This document shows positions 16,881 through 25,387 of a DNA stretch of 64,000 bases, piece by piece. Positions within the stretch are counted from its first letter, which is position 1; each line of letters opens with the position of its first letter. The position numbers and the translations under genes are program-made. The notes below the pieces were generated by a model that was not told the DNA's origin, made no database searches, and saw only the letters and a program-made list of their open reading frames with translations. The DNA comes from Bacillota bacterium (GTDB lineage: Bacteria; Bacillota; Clostridia; Lachnospirales; Lachnospiraceae): positions 1-64,000 of the forward strand of contig JAEXNR010000023.1 in assembly GCA_023439505.1 (NCBI GenBank). Direction: 5' to 3'.

Positions 16881-17876
16881 TTATCGTTGAATTCGAACGG
16901 AGGCATCACCTTTGGCAAGCTGCAGTACCTCGGCAGCGGATACCAGATTATAATCCCCTGTGATGCTGTGCTTTAAGCAGCAGGCAGAGGCTGCAAAATC
17001 AATTGCTTTCTGTGGGTCAAACTCCTGCAGCAGCGCATAAATTAAGCCGCCGGCAAAGGCATCCCCTCCGCCCACCCGGTCCACAATATGAATGTGGTAG
17101 CGTTTACTGAAATAGTAACCGGAGCCGTCATAGTACAGGGCGGACCAGTCATTATCATCTGCGGACAAGGATTCTCTCATGGTAAATACGACCTTTTCAA
17201 CGCCAAAGCGTACTGTTACCTGAGTGATCACAGATTCATAGCTGTCATCCGCAGCTTCTATGCCAAAGATATCACAGACCTCTCCCTGGCTGGTGATGCA
17301 CACATCGGCATACTCATATAGCCCGCTCATGATTCTGGCTGCCTTCTCTTTTGACCATAGATTGCTTCTGTAATTTAAATCACAGCTGATGGTAATATTT
17401 CTTTCTTTCGCTGCTTTGCAGGCCTGCAGGCAGATCTCAGCCATGGAATCTCCCAGTGCAGGCGTGATACCGGAGAAATGAAACCAGTCTGCGCCGTCAA
17501 AGATTCGCTCCCAGTCAAAATCCTCCGGGGCTGCCTTGGCAAAAGAAGAACCGGCCCGGTCATAAATGACCTTGGAAGGTCTTTGACTGGCACCCTTCTC
17601 CAGAAAATAGATCCCCATCCGGTCCCCGCCCCGGGTGATCCGGGTTGTATTAACACCGTAGCGGCGTAAGGAATTGAGCGCCGCCTGACCAATCTCATGC
17701 TCAGGCAGTTTTGTTACATAGGTGGAAGCTATTCCAAAGTTGGCAAGTGAGATGGCAACATTAGCTTCTGCTCCGCCATAGGAAGCATCAAATTGATCTG
17801 CCTGAATGAAGCGATCATATCCTTCAGGTACAAGCCGCAGCATAAGTTCACCAAAGGTGATTACTTTTTTTGACAT
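16881..17876 (-). CDS. kdgK: 2-keto-3-deoxygluconate kinase (PfkB family)
   Basis: 331 aa, ATG at 17876 after AGGAGGT. PfkB carbohydrate kinase family: N-terminal GELMLRLVPEG, the substrate loop FDASYGGAEANVA (family signature 1), and the C-terminal signature RVGGGDAFAGGLIYAL whose Asp is the catalytic base. The pattern and length match bacterial KDG kinases, which make KDPG from 2-keto-3-deoxygluconate and ATP in the cytoplasm. The aldolase gene lies 23 bp upstream on the same strand, so the two form an operon that turns KDG into pyruvate and glyceraldehyde-3-phosphate. Control is probably by the divergent IclR regulator. Confidence 0.9.
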   Translation of the reverse strand: MSKKVITFGELMLRLVPEGYDRFIQADQFDASYGGAEANVAISLANFGIASTYVTKLPEHEIGQAALNSLRRYGVNTTRITRGGDRMGIYFLEKGASQRPSKVIYDRAGSSFAKAAPEDFDWERIFDGADWFHFSGITPALGDSMAEICLQACKAAKERNITISCDLNYRSNLWSKEKAARIMSGLYEYADVCITSQGEVCDIFGIEAADDSYESVITQVTVRFGVEKVVFTMRESLSADDNDWSALYYDGSGYYFSKRYHIHIVDRVGGGDAFAGGLIYALLQEFDPQKAIDFAASACCLKHSITGDYNLVSAAEVLQLAKGDASVRIQR

Positions 17877-17899
17877 AGTTACCTCCTGTCAGGTCATGT

Positions 17900-18862
17900 T
17901 TATTTTTGCTTCAGCACCAGCCTGAAACCGCCGAATTCTCCCTTGAGGCAGATGAAATTCAGGTTGTGGAGCTTATCATATTCTGCAGTATCCGGGTCAA
18001 ATTCAAATCCGCGTTTTCCCAGATGATAAACAGCCCGGTTTATGTAATTGGTTCCTACGGTGATCTGTCCGTTGGCAGCGGGGCAGGGGGTTTTCATAAT
18101 TTCAATTTTATCTCCTGCAAAGATGCTGTCTTTGTTTTCTGTCATGATAAATCCAAACATTTTCTCAAATACAGCCGCAAGTGAGGCTGCCTGGGAAGCA
18201 TTGGCTTCATTGATACCGATACGAACCACTTCAAAGTTAAGTATTGTGGAAACTGCGTCCTTCGTCAAGGCGGTAATTGCAGTAAAATTTTTATTTTTAA
18301 TAAATTCCTTATTTACCATCCAGCTTCCGCCACAGGCAATGACTTTGGAAAAGCCAAGATAGGTATTCACAGTATCCGCCTGAATACCGCCGGTTGGCAT
18401 AAATCTGATATTCCGATAGGGACCTGACAGGGCTTTTATCATAGTAAGGCCACCGGATGCCTCAGCGGGAAAGAATTTTACAACATCCAGACCCAGTTCT
18501 ATTGCCTGTTCGATTTCACCTGGGCTGGTGCACCCCGGAATAATTGGGATGTTTTGATCCAAACAGTACCGGACAATCTTCGGATTCAGGCCGGGGCTTA
18601 CGATAAACCTGGCGCCGGCTGCAATCGCACAGTCAACCTGTGAGGTGGTAAGCACGGTGCCGGCTCCGACCAGCATGTCAGGAAATTGTGTTGACATGAT
18701 ACGGATGGATTCCTCCGCAGCGTCTGTCCGAAACGTGACTTCTGCGCAAGGGAGTCCCCCGTTACATAACGCTCCGGCCAGGGGGGATGCATCCTCCGGC
18801 TGATCCAGTTCAATGATTGGGACAATTCCCAGTGTTGAGAGTTCCTCTAAAATATGATTCAT
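17900..18862 (-). CDS. KDPG/KHG aldolase with C-terminal VOC-like domain
   Basis: 320 aa. ATG 18862 is preferred over 18865 because AGGAGG ends 5 bp before it. Residues 1-205 are a class I KDPG aldolase: TFRTDAAEES, VGAGTV, GARFIVSPG, the Schiff-base lysine in DVVKFFPAEA and the phosphate loop RFMPTGGI. It splits 2-keto-3-deoxy-6-phosphogluconate into pyruvate and glyceraldehyde-3-phosphate. The remaining 115 residues are extra compared with the usual 205-215 aa enzyme and look like a glyoxalase/VOC fold (VVRIGINEAN, FEKMFGF, GTNYINRAVYHLGKRGFEF, FGGFRLVLK). The role of that domain is unknown. First gene of the operon with kdgK. Confidence 0.88.
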   Translation of the reverse strand: MNHILEELSTLGIVPIIELDQPEDASPLAGALCNGGLPCAEVTFRTDAAEESIRIMSTQFPDMLVGAGTVLTTSQVDCAIAAGARFIVSPGLNPKIVRYCLDQNIPIIPGCTSPGEIEQAIELGLDVVKFFPAEASGGLTMIKALSGPYRNIRFMPTGGIQADTVNTYLGFSKVIACGGSWMVNKEFIKNKNFTAITALTKDAVSTILNFEVVRIGINEANASQAASLAAVFEKMFGFIMTENKDSIFAGDKIEIMKTPCPAANGQITVGTNYINRAVYHLGKRGFEFDPDTAEYDKLHNLNFICLKGEFGGFRLVLKQK

Positions 18863-18883
18863 CATAGCCTCCTGATTTCTAAA

Positions 18884-18921
18884 AGTTTCATTATATGAAA
18901 CTGAGTATCGAATTGTGATAC
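18884..18921. promoter_or_regulatory. KdgR/IclR-type operator region
   Basis: AGTTTCATTATATGAAACT (18884-18902) is a perfect 19-bp palindrome, and GTATC...GATAC (18905-18921) is a second dyad beside it. Both lie just downstream of the predicted -10 of the aldolase/kinase promoter, a classic repressor position. The GTTTCA/TGAAAC half-sites resemble known KdgR boxes. The IclR gene at 19152 is the likely source of the repressor. Confidence 0.6.
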
Positions 18922-18925
18922 CTAA

Positions 18926-18954
18926 AGTATAAAAGGAGGATTAGATTTTGTCAA
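18926..18954 (-). promoter_or_regulatory. Promoter of the aldolase/kinase operon
   Basis: On the minus strand a perfect TTGACA (18954-18949) and TATACT (18931-18926) are 17 bp apart. Transcription would start near 18919, inside the operator dyads. Confidence 0.7.
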
Positions 18955-19151
18955 GTCGTTTGTCCGATCAAATACTCCTTTTTCCGAGGGATTGATCGAA
19001 CTCATTGTGTCTCATTGTTATGTGGGAGTAAACAGTATCCGGTATAGAAATGACCTTGAAAAAATTATGTCTTGATATTGAATTTGGACAAGACAGCTGA
19101 TAAACTTAGATTGTCTTATTAGAATGACTATGACAGGGAAGGTATTATCTG

Positions 19152-19946
19152 ATGGAAACGATGAACGAAAAAGGAAGTACAAATTCAGGTACAAATCCAA
19201 TACAGGCAGCAGAGCGGATTTTTTCTATCGTTGAGATGCTGGCACAGACCGGCCCGATCGGGCTGGTAGAACTCAGTACACGTCTAAAGCTGCATAAAAG
19301 TACGGTTCACAGGATGCTCTTGTCCCTGACCTGCATGGAGTATGTCAGTCAGGAAAAAAGAACGGGCAGATATATGCTTACTTATAAACTGGTTCATTTA
19401 TCAGAAATGATTCTGGAGAAAGCGGATGTGATCCCCATGGTGCATTCATTTCTGGAAGAGCTGGCCAATGACTGCAGAGAGACGGTTCACTTCGTACAGC
19501 GCAAAGGGACGGAAGTTACCTATATGGATAAAGTGGAGCCGTTATATCCCAAGGAGAGCGCCATCCGCATGGCATCACAGATCGGACTGACAAGACCCTT
19601 GTATTCTTCAGCAGTGGGAAAGGCAATCCTGGCGGAAATGTCGGAGGATGAGGTGGCATATATCTGGGAGCACAGTGAGATCAAAAGAAATACGGAGCAT
19701 ACGATAACATCACTGGAGGAATTAAGGAAGGATTTGATCCTGGTGCGAAAAAGAGGGTATGCATTGGATAACGAAGAGAATGAACCCGGTGTATTTTGCA
19801 TTGCTGCCAGTATAAAGAACCACAAAGGCAAAGCGGATTATGCATTCAGTATCTCCGCACCTGTATCTCGTATGCCGGAGAAAATCGTAGAAGAGATGTC
19901 AGACAGGATTATCAGAACAAAACTGGAAATTCAGAAGGTTCTTTAA
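19152..19946 (+). CDS. IclR-family regulator (KdgR-like)
   Basis: 264 aa, ATG at 19152 after AGGGAAGG. N-terminal winged helix (about 20-85: AAERIFSIVEMLAQTGPIGL, LKLHKSTVHRMLLSL). The C-terminal effector-binding IclR domain (about 95-260) has ETVHFVQRKGTEVTYMD, SSAVGKAILAEM, RGYALDNEENEPGVFCIAAS. It faces the KDPG aldolase/KDG kinase operon across a region with a strong promoter and a perfect palindrome, so it is probably the KDG-responsive repressor of that operon. It might also affect the histidine-kinase unit downstream. Confidence 0.88.
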   Translation: METMNEKGSTNSGTNPIQAAERIFSIVEMLAQTGPIGLVELSTRLKLHKSTVHRMLLSLTCMEYVSQEKRTGRYMLTYKLVHLSEMILEKADVIPMVHSFLEELANDCRETVHFVQRKGTEVTYMDKVEPLYPKESAIRMASQIGLTRPLYSSAVGKAILAEMSEDEVAYIWEHSEIKRNTEHTITSLEELRKDLILVRKRGYALDNEENEPGVFCIAASIKNHKGKADYAFSISAPVSRMPEKIVEEMSDRIIRTKLEIQKVL

Positions 19947-20370
19947 ATCATAGGGACCGCCAGCAGCTTCAAACAACCCATCCGGCAGCTTCACTATGTT
20001 GCCATTATATTTTTTAAACTTACTTCCCCAGTGGGCCTCTGTTATATCATGAGGGATCTCCTCCTGTGGGAAGTTCTTTCCCTTATCTTTAGGTTATCCT
20101 TTTCGCTTACTTTTGCAGGAAGGATATCCGGACTGCAATTGTATCTAGTTTCTCATTACTTAAAGTAGTAAATCCCATGATTCCTATAGAATATAAAAAT
20201 AACCCATGTCAGATGAAGTCCTTATGAGAAGGCACGCTTTTGCTAACCTTACGGTGTCAGCGTTGCAAACGGCGCCCTGCGTACGCTTTTGCAGATGAGA
20301 CTCTTTGTTTCGGGGAAAGTGTCGGGGGACTTATTGGAAGGTTGCGGATTATGAATTCGGAGGTGCCGGT
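19947..20370. other. Intergenic stretch, no recognised element
   Basis: 424 bp between the IclR gene and the second histidine kinase. I see no terminator with a T-run, no RNA motif and no credible open frame. GGAGG at 20359-20363 is the kinase ribosome binding site. Confidence 0.4.
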
Positions 20371-22191
20371 ATGTGGAAAAAGTGGAAGGAAGCAGGAGCG
20401 CTGTTAAGGAATATTAAGATATTCCGACGATTACTCGTTATGTTCATCTTCGCGACGATACTGCCAATTATTATATATGGGATCTTGCTGTACAATAAAA
20501 GCAGTAAGGTAATTCAGGAGGGGATCAGCAGTTCTCTGGAATCCATGTTGATTCAAATCTGCTCCAATATTGAAGAGAAAATAGAAAAGGTCCGTAATGA
20601 CAGCATTGAAATCAGTTATATGGACGAAATACAGGATATTTTGATTGACTACAGCAGTTATACGCAGCGAATGAAATATAATACCAAGGTTGTCATTACG
20701 GAAAAGATGAGCAGAAAATATGTATTTGACAATATTGTCTCGGAAATAACCTTATACACGCCGGACGGAGATGCACTTAATGTATATGGAAGTGATGCCT
20801 TTCGCCTGAATTTAAAAGAAGACAACCGGAAGCAATTTCTGGAGGAGTGTAAAAAGAGCAACGGTAGATGTATTTTTAAAGCGATGAATGAAGGCTATGA
20901 AGACAGAATTGCCGCCGGAGTCAATGTGCCCAGAAAAAACATTGTTCTGGGAAAGGCAATCAAGAGAAAGCAGGACGGAGATATTATCGGCTATATGCTG
21001 ATGACGATCGATGAAGTTAACATACAAAATATTTATAAGGAACTGGCCCGGAACATGTCTGCACAAATGTTTGTGCTGGATGCGGATCATATTGTTGTTT
21101 CCTCGACCGAAGATTATGCTAAGGTGGGGGAGCGTTATACGGACAGCAGCATCCTGCAGCGGATGGGGGAGAACCGTTATTTTCTTAAAACCGGAAATGG
21201 GAACAGGATCGTTTATAATAAAAAGATTAACGGCTCATGGAATTTAATCAGCATGGTTCCTCTTACCTATCTGCATGCGGACACGGAGCCCATACTGCTT
21301 AATTTCATCTATGTCGGGATATTTGGAATCGCCTTTGGAATTATTATCACAGCCATCGTATCCTACAGTATCATTTCACCCATTAATAGAACCATTCATG
21401 GGCTGAGGGAGTTTGAAACAGGGCATTTGGATATTAGCCTGAAAGAAGACGGAAATGATGAAATTACGATTCTGGCAAAGCAGTTTAATCGAATGGCGAG
21501 GGAAATCAGCAGTCTGCTGGAGAACATCAAAAAGGCGGAAAGACAGAAAAGAAAACTGGAGATTCAGGCACTGCAGGCGCAGATTAATCCTCATTTTCTG
21601 GCAAATACATTGAATACGGTTTCCTTTATGGCAAAAATAAAGAATGAAAATGCCATTGTGGCTCTGGTGAATGCAATTATAGAATTGCTGCGGGGCAGCA
21701 TGAAAAATGACGATCATCTGCAGATGGTTTCCGATGAAATTGATTTACTGAAGAATTATATCACAATACAGGATTACCGGCTGATGAGTAAGTTTGATGT
21801 GGCGTTTGAAATCAATGCGTCAATAGAGCACTATCTGATGCCAAGGTTCATCTTACAGCCCATTGTGGAGAATGCAATCATCCATGGGATCGAGCCATCC
21901 AATCGAAGAGGCCTGATACAAATCAGGGGATATCAGAAAAAAAGAAATCTGATATTTGAAATCAGGGATAATGGGGTCGGGATCGCCCGTACAGAGTTTT
22001 CAAAAATCCTGAACAACAGAAAGAACGAAGAAAAAGGCAGGTTTACAGGGATCGGTGTGGGTAATGTCAACAGCAGAATTAAGCTCATGTTTGGTAATCA
22101 GTATGGACTGGAACTAAAGAGTGAGGAGAATGAATACACCACCATACACATCAAATTACCGATTAAAAAGAGGGGTGAAAATCATGTATAG
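20371..22191 (+). CDS. Sensor histidine kinase, YesM family (second system)
   Basis: 606 aa from the ATG at 20371, 7 bp after GGAGG; an upstream in-frame start at 20305 lacks one. First membrane helix about 22-45 (RLLVMFIFATILPIIIYGIL), extracellular sensor region to about 305, second helix (FIYVGIFGIAFGIIITAIV), HAMP, then His_kinase with His408 in QAQINPHFLANTLN. The ATPase domain shows QPIVENAIIHGIEP, DNGVGI and GVGNVNSRI. Its last 8 bases overlap the response regulator start. It probably senses the sugar taken up by the transporter downstream. Confidence 0.92.
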   Translation: MWKKWKEAGALLRNIKIFRRLLVMFIFATILPIIIYGILLYNKSSKVIQEGISSSLESMLIQICSNIEEKIEKVRNDSIEISYMDEIQDILIDYSSYTQRMKYNTKVVITEKMSRKYVFDNIVSEITLYTPDGDALNVYGSDAFRLNLKEDNRKQFLEECKKSNGRCIFKAMNEGYEDRIAAGVNVPRKNIVLGKAIKRKQDGDIIGYMLMTIDEVNIQNIYKELARNMSAQMFVLDADHIVVSSTEDYAKVGERYTDSSILQRMGENRYFLKTGNGNRIVYNKKINGSWNLISMVPLTYLHADTEPILLNFIYVGIFGIAFGIIITAIVSYSIISPINRTIHGLREFETGHLDISLKEDGNDEITILAKQFNRMAREISSLLENIKKAERQKRKLEIQALQAQINPHFLANTLNTVSFMAKIKNENAIVALVNAIIELLRGSMKNDDHLQMVSDEIDLLKNYITIQDYRLMSKFDVAFEINASIEHYLMPRFILQPIVENAIIHGIEPSNRRGLIQIRGYQKKRNLIFEIRDNGVGIARTEFSKILNNRKNEEKGRFTGIGVGNVNSRIKLMFGNQYGLELKSEENEYTTIHIKLPIKKRGENHV

Positions 22192-23785
22192 TATTATGCT
22201 GGTGGATGATGATCCGATTGTACTGGTGGAATTGAAGAAAATGATCGAATGGAAGGAGCTGGACTGTGAATTAATCGCAGAAGCCGGAAGCGGTAAGTCG
22301 GCAGTTGAACTGCTGAGGGAATATCGGCCGGATATCGTATTCACAGATATCAGTATGCCTCATATGTCGGGGGTTGAACTAATCAACTATATTAATGAAT
22401 TGGATGAAGGCATAAAAGTGGTGGCACTAAGTGCATATGAAGACTTTGATTATGTCAGGGGAAGTCTAAAGAACGGTGCAAAGGATTATCTTCTGAAGCA
22501 TCAGATGACGAAGGAGAGTATAAATGAGCTGATCAAAACCATGATACAGGATATAGGGACGGAGCAAAGGGAAAAGGCACCTTCTTTCAAGGAGAGCAGG
22601 GAGGAGCTTTTGTATACCATCGTTCATGAGCATTTGGAGCCGGAGAATGAGAAGGTTTCCTTAAGCAGGATGAAATTATCCTGGATGCTTAAGGATATGA
22701 TTGCGGTGGTAGGAGGTATTGACAGCTATTTTGTAAAAGGGCGCGAGGTAAAAACAGATGAGCTGACAATGCGGATTCTGATTGATGAAACCATCAAATA
22801 TTATCGGGATTATTTTATGATGCCGCTGAATCCCGGAATTTTTGTAATTGTGTTCAGTGCGGCGGAAAAGTCGGGTCAGGATGTGGAGGAAGTAATTCTT
22901 CAAATACAATCAACCTTATGTCGCTTTTGTGACCTGGAATTATCCTTTACCGTATCAGATCCTTTTACCGGAATTGAAACGATCAGAAAGCAGATTCAAA
23001 TCATAAAGGCGGCTCTGCTCGAAAACTATTTCCAGGGAAAAGAGAAGTTTATCATTCACGGGGAAAGAGTGGAGGAAGCAGTCGGGATATTGGAGGAGGA
23101 AAGGCTGTTTCAGATGAATGAGACATTATATTTAAAAGAGCATAATGTGAAGGAATATTTTGAGGAGTTGTTCCGGGAAATTGGAAACAGGCATCTGTCC
23201 AGAGGTCAGGTTCATGTATTTTATATGGAAGTGGTTATGTTTTTAAGAAGAAAAATGAACGATCTGCAATTAGAGGAATGCACAGTATTCGATGAGGTGC
23301 AGCCATATGAGACAGGTACCGTTTTTGGTACCAGTGAGGAGATAAAGAAAAGTCTGATTTGCAGCTGCGTCAAAATGCAAAAAGAATTGAAGAGAAAGGG
23401 ATACTCCTTTGCAAAGCACTCCATTTCGGAACAAGCGATGAAGTATGTAGAAGAAAACTACAGCAGGAAAATCACGCTGAGTGAGGTAGCCCAAAAGCTG
23501 GTTGTAAGCAGTGCATATTTAAGCAGGACCTTTAAAAAAAGTATGGGAATCAATCTGGTGGCCTACATAAACAAGGTAAAAATGAAACATGCACAGGAGA
23601 TGATTCTGCAGGGAAATATGACGTTGCAGGAAATTGCCTGTGAAATAGGCATCGAGAATTATAATTATTTCTATCTGTTGTTTAAAGAAGTCTACGGGAT
23701 ATCACCCTCGGATTATATCAAAAGCATCGGTCAGGAGGAAAAGCAAAGAGGACAAAATACTGAGAAAACAGGTGCATGCAATTAA
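22184..23785 (+). CDS. Response regulator, AraC/YesN family (second system)
   Basis: 533 aa from ATG 22184 after AGAGGGGTG. Receiver domain 1-125 with DDD at 8-10, phosphoacceptor Asp55 (VFTDISMPH) and Lys in LLKHQM. Long middle region of unknown fold. C-terminal AraC-type DNA-binding domain (about 420-520: ISEQAMKYVEENYSRKITLS, VVSSAYLSRTFKK, IACEIGIENYNYFYLLFKE). Couples the overlapping kinase to the binding-protein gene 70 bp downstream. A 9-bp direct repeat spaced 21 bp in that gap is its likely binding site. Confidence 0.92.
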   Translation: MYSIMLVDDDPIVLVELKKMIEWKELDCELIAEAGSGKSAVELLREYRPDIVFTDISMPHMSGVELINYINELDEGIKVVALSAYEDFDYVRGSLKNGAKDYLLKHQMTKESINELIKTMIQDIGTEQREKAPSFKESREELLYTIVHEHLEPENEKVSLSRMKLSWMLKDMIAVVGGIDSYFVKGREVKTDELTMRILIDETIKYYRDYFMMPLNPGIFVIVFSAAEKSGQDVEEVILQIQSTLCRFCDLELSFTVSDPFTGIETIRKQIQIIKAALLENYFQGKEKFIIHGERVEEAVGILEEERLFQMNETLYLKEHNVKEYFEELFREIGNRHLSRGQVHVFYMEVVMFLRRKMNDLQLEECTVFDEVQPYETGTVFGTSEEIKKSLICSCVKMQKELKRKGYSFAKHSISEQAMKYVEENYSRKITLSEVAQKLVVSSAYLSRTFKKSMGINLVAYINKVKMKHAQEMILQGNMTLQEIACEIGIENYNYFYLLFKEVYGISPSDYIKSIGQEEKQRGQNTEKTGACN

Positions 23786-23786
23786 T

Positions 23787-23816
23787 GTACAATAGAAACC
23801 TCCAAAGGTACAATAG
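23787..23816 (+). promoter_or_regulatory. Direct repeat, likely AraC-type regulator site
   Basis: GTACAATAG occurs at 23787-23795 and 23808-23816, exactly 21 bp apart start to start, or two helical turns. This is the layout expected for an AraC-family regulator bound as a dimer. It lies 42 bp upstream of the binding-protein gene, directly after the regulator stop codon. Confidence 0.5.
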
Positions 23817-23857
23817 CTATGTAATCATACATAAAGTAAAGTTCAAGGAGGGTATTT

Positions 23858-25222
23858 ATGAAGAAAAAGATGACGGCAATATTGCTTTGCGCAGCCTTGA
23901 TGATGTCAATGCTTGCGGGATGCGGATCTTCGTCAGACACATCGGGAAAAAAAGAAGACGTCTCCACAGGCAGTGGGGATGCCAAAGTGACAAAAGAGGC
24001 ACAGGCAAAGGGAGAAGTAACGACACTGACGTTCTGGACTTATGTGGAGCAGCACGCGGATTTTTTCCAGGATGCAGCAAAGACCTGGAATGAAAAACAC
24101 CCGGAGGAACCCGTGGAATTAAAAACAGAGACCTATCCATTGGAGGATATGCACAGCAAATTGCTGATTACCCTGCAATCAGGAGACGGGGCTCCCGATA
24201 TCGTAGACGTTAATGTGGCTAAATTCAGTGATTTTATGCAGGGTGACGAGAAAGTGTTTGTTCCGTTGAATGATGTCATCGAGCCGGATAAAAGCAGCTT
24301 CCTGGAGCCGGTGCTTGATATTTACAAATATGACGGTAACTATTATGGAATCGAATATCATGTGGGCTCACCCATGATGTACTATAATACGGAAATATTA
24401 AATCAGGCAGGAGTAAAGGTTGAGGATATTGTGACCTGGGATGATCTCCATGAAGCCGGTAAAAAGGTTCTGGCAGCTACCAATAAACCGATTATCACCT
24501 TTGAGGTTGCGGATTCCTGGAGCTACTATATTATGGCCGGGGAACGAGGCGGAGATTATTTTGACGAGAATGGAAACTGTATCATTGACAGTGATGCGAA
24601 TGCCAAAACCCTTGAGTTTATGCTGAGTATGCTGGAGGATGGGACAGCAGTTACGACACCCGGCGGCGGCTTTCATACGGAGGAATACTATGGATTTATG
24701 TCGAAGGGCGGAGCGGCTTCCATGCTGGAGTGCATGTGGTATATGGGAAGATATACGGACTATATGCCGGAGCTGGCCGGTAAAATTCAGATGGCAGCCC
24801 CTCCGGTGTGGGATGACAGCAGTGTATATCCGGTATTTGGCGGAACAGCAACAAGTGTTACCACACAATGCAAGAATCAGGAGCTGGCAACCCGTTTTTT
24901 AGCCGAGGCTAAAATCAGTGCAGAGGGTGCTGGAAAGATATGGAATGTGCTGGGCTTTGATCCTTTGCGATGGGATATCTGGGAAACCGATGTAATGAAG
25001 CAGGATAATAAATTTACCGATTATTTTGGAAAGGATATCTTTAATATCGTAATTGGTATGAAGGATAAATTCCATACCTCCAATATTACCGCATCTCCTA
25101 AATTTTCTATGGCCAATTCTTTGGTTGCCGGGGATATTTTATTTAAGGTATTAAGCGAGAAGAGTGAGACTCCGGAGGCAGCACTAAAGAGTGCGGCAGA
25201 CGAAATTAATAATTCAAAGTAA
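23858..25222 (+). CDS. Sugar ABC transporter substrate-binding lipoprotein (CUT1 family)
   Basis: 454 aa, ATG after AAGGAGG. Signal peptide with lipobox SMLAGC. Mature protein is an extracellular-solute-binding family 1 protein: LTFWTYVEQHADFF, GDGAPDIVDVNVAKF, MMYYNTEILNQAGV, VFGGTATSVTT. It captures a sugar for the permeases at 25388 and 26284. The ligand is unknown. The adjacent KDG genes and the creatininase-family enzyme hint at a sugar-acid-containing substrate, but this is inference. No ATPase gene is present in the cluster. Confidence 0.92.
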   Translation: MKKKMTAILLCAALMMSMLAGCGSSSDTSGKKEDVSTGSGDAKVTKEAQAKGEVTTLTFWTYVEQHADFFQDAAKTWNEKHPEEPVELKTETYPLEDMHSKLLITLQSGDGAPDIVDVNVAKFSDFMQGDEKVFVPLNDVIEPDKSSFLEPVLDIYKYDGNYYGIEYHVGSPMMYYNTEILNQAGVKVEDIVTWDDLHEAGKKVLAATNKPIITFEVADSWSYYIMAGERGGDYFDENGNCIIDSDANAKTLEFMLSMLEDGTAVTTPGGGFHTEEYYGFMSKGGAASMLECMWYMGRYTDYMPELAGKIQMAAPPVWDDSSVYPVFGGTATSVTTQCKNQELATRFLAEAKISAEGAGKIWNVLGFDPLRWDIWETDVMKQDNKFTDYFGKDIFNIVIGMKDKFHTSNITASPKFSMANSLVAGDILFKVLSEKSETPEAALKSAADEINNSK

Positions 25223-25232
25223 AATTGAGATC

Positions 25233-25340
25233 AGGGGCCCTGCAAAGTAGATGAATTCAGTTCAATATGGAAATTTGTTGCATCAAATCCTATGATTGAC
25301 AGCTGTCATACTATTTTGAAAGGGCCCTTATTATTATTTT
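25233..25340 (+). terminator. Long imperfect stem-loop between binding-protein and permease genes
   Basis: AGGGGCCCTGCAAAGTAG (25233-25250) can pair imperfectly with a second arm at 25311-25328 containing AAAGGGCCCTT, which is followed by a T-rich stretch (TTATTATTTT). The loop holds a perfect palindrome TGACAGCTGTCA at 25297-25308. The position between binding protein and permease mirrors the hairpin at 6169, so I read it as an attenuator or transcript-stabilising structure. Confidence 0.4.
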
Positions 25341-25387
25341 GTAGGGAACTTGTTCCTTATCCAGATGACGAGAGGATGATACCGGCA

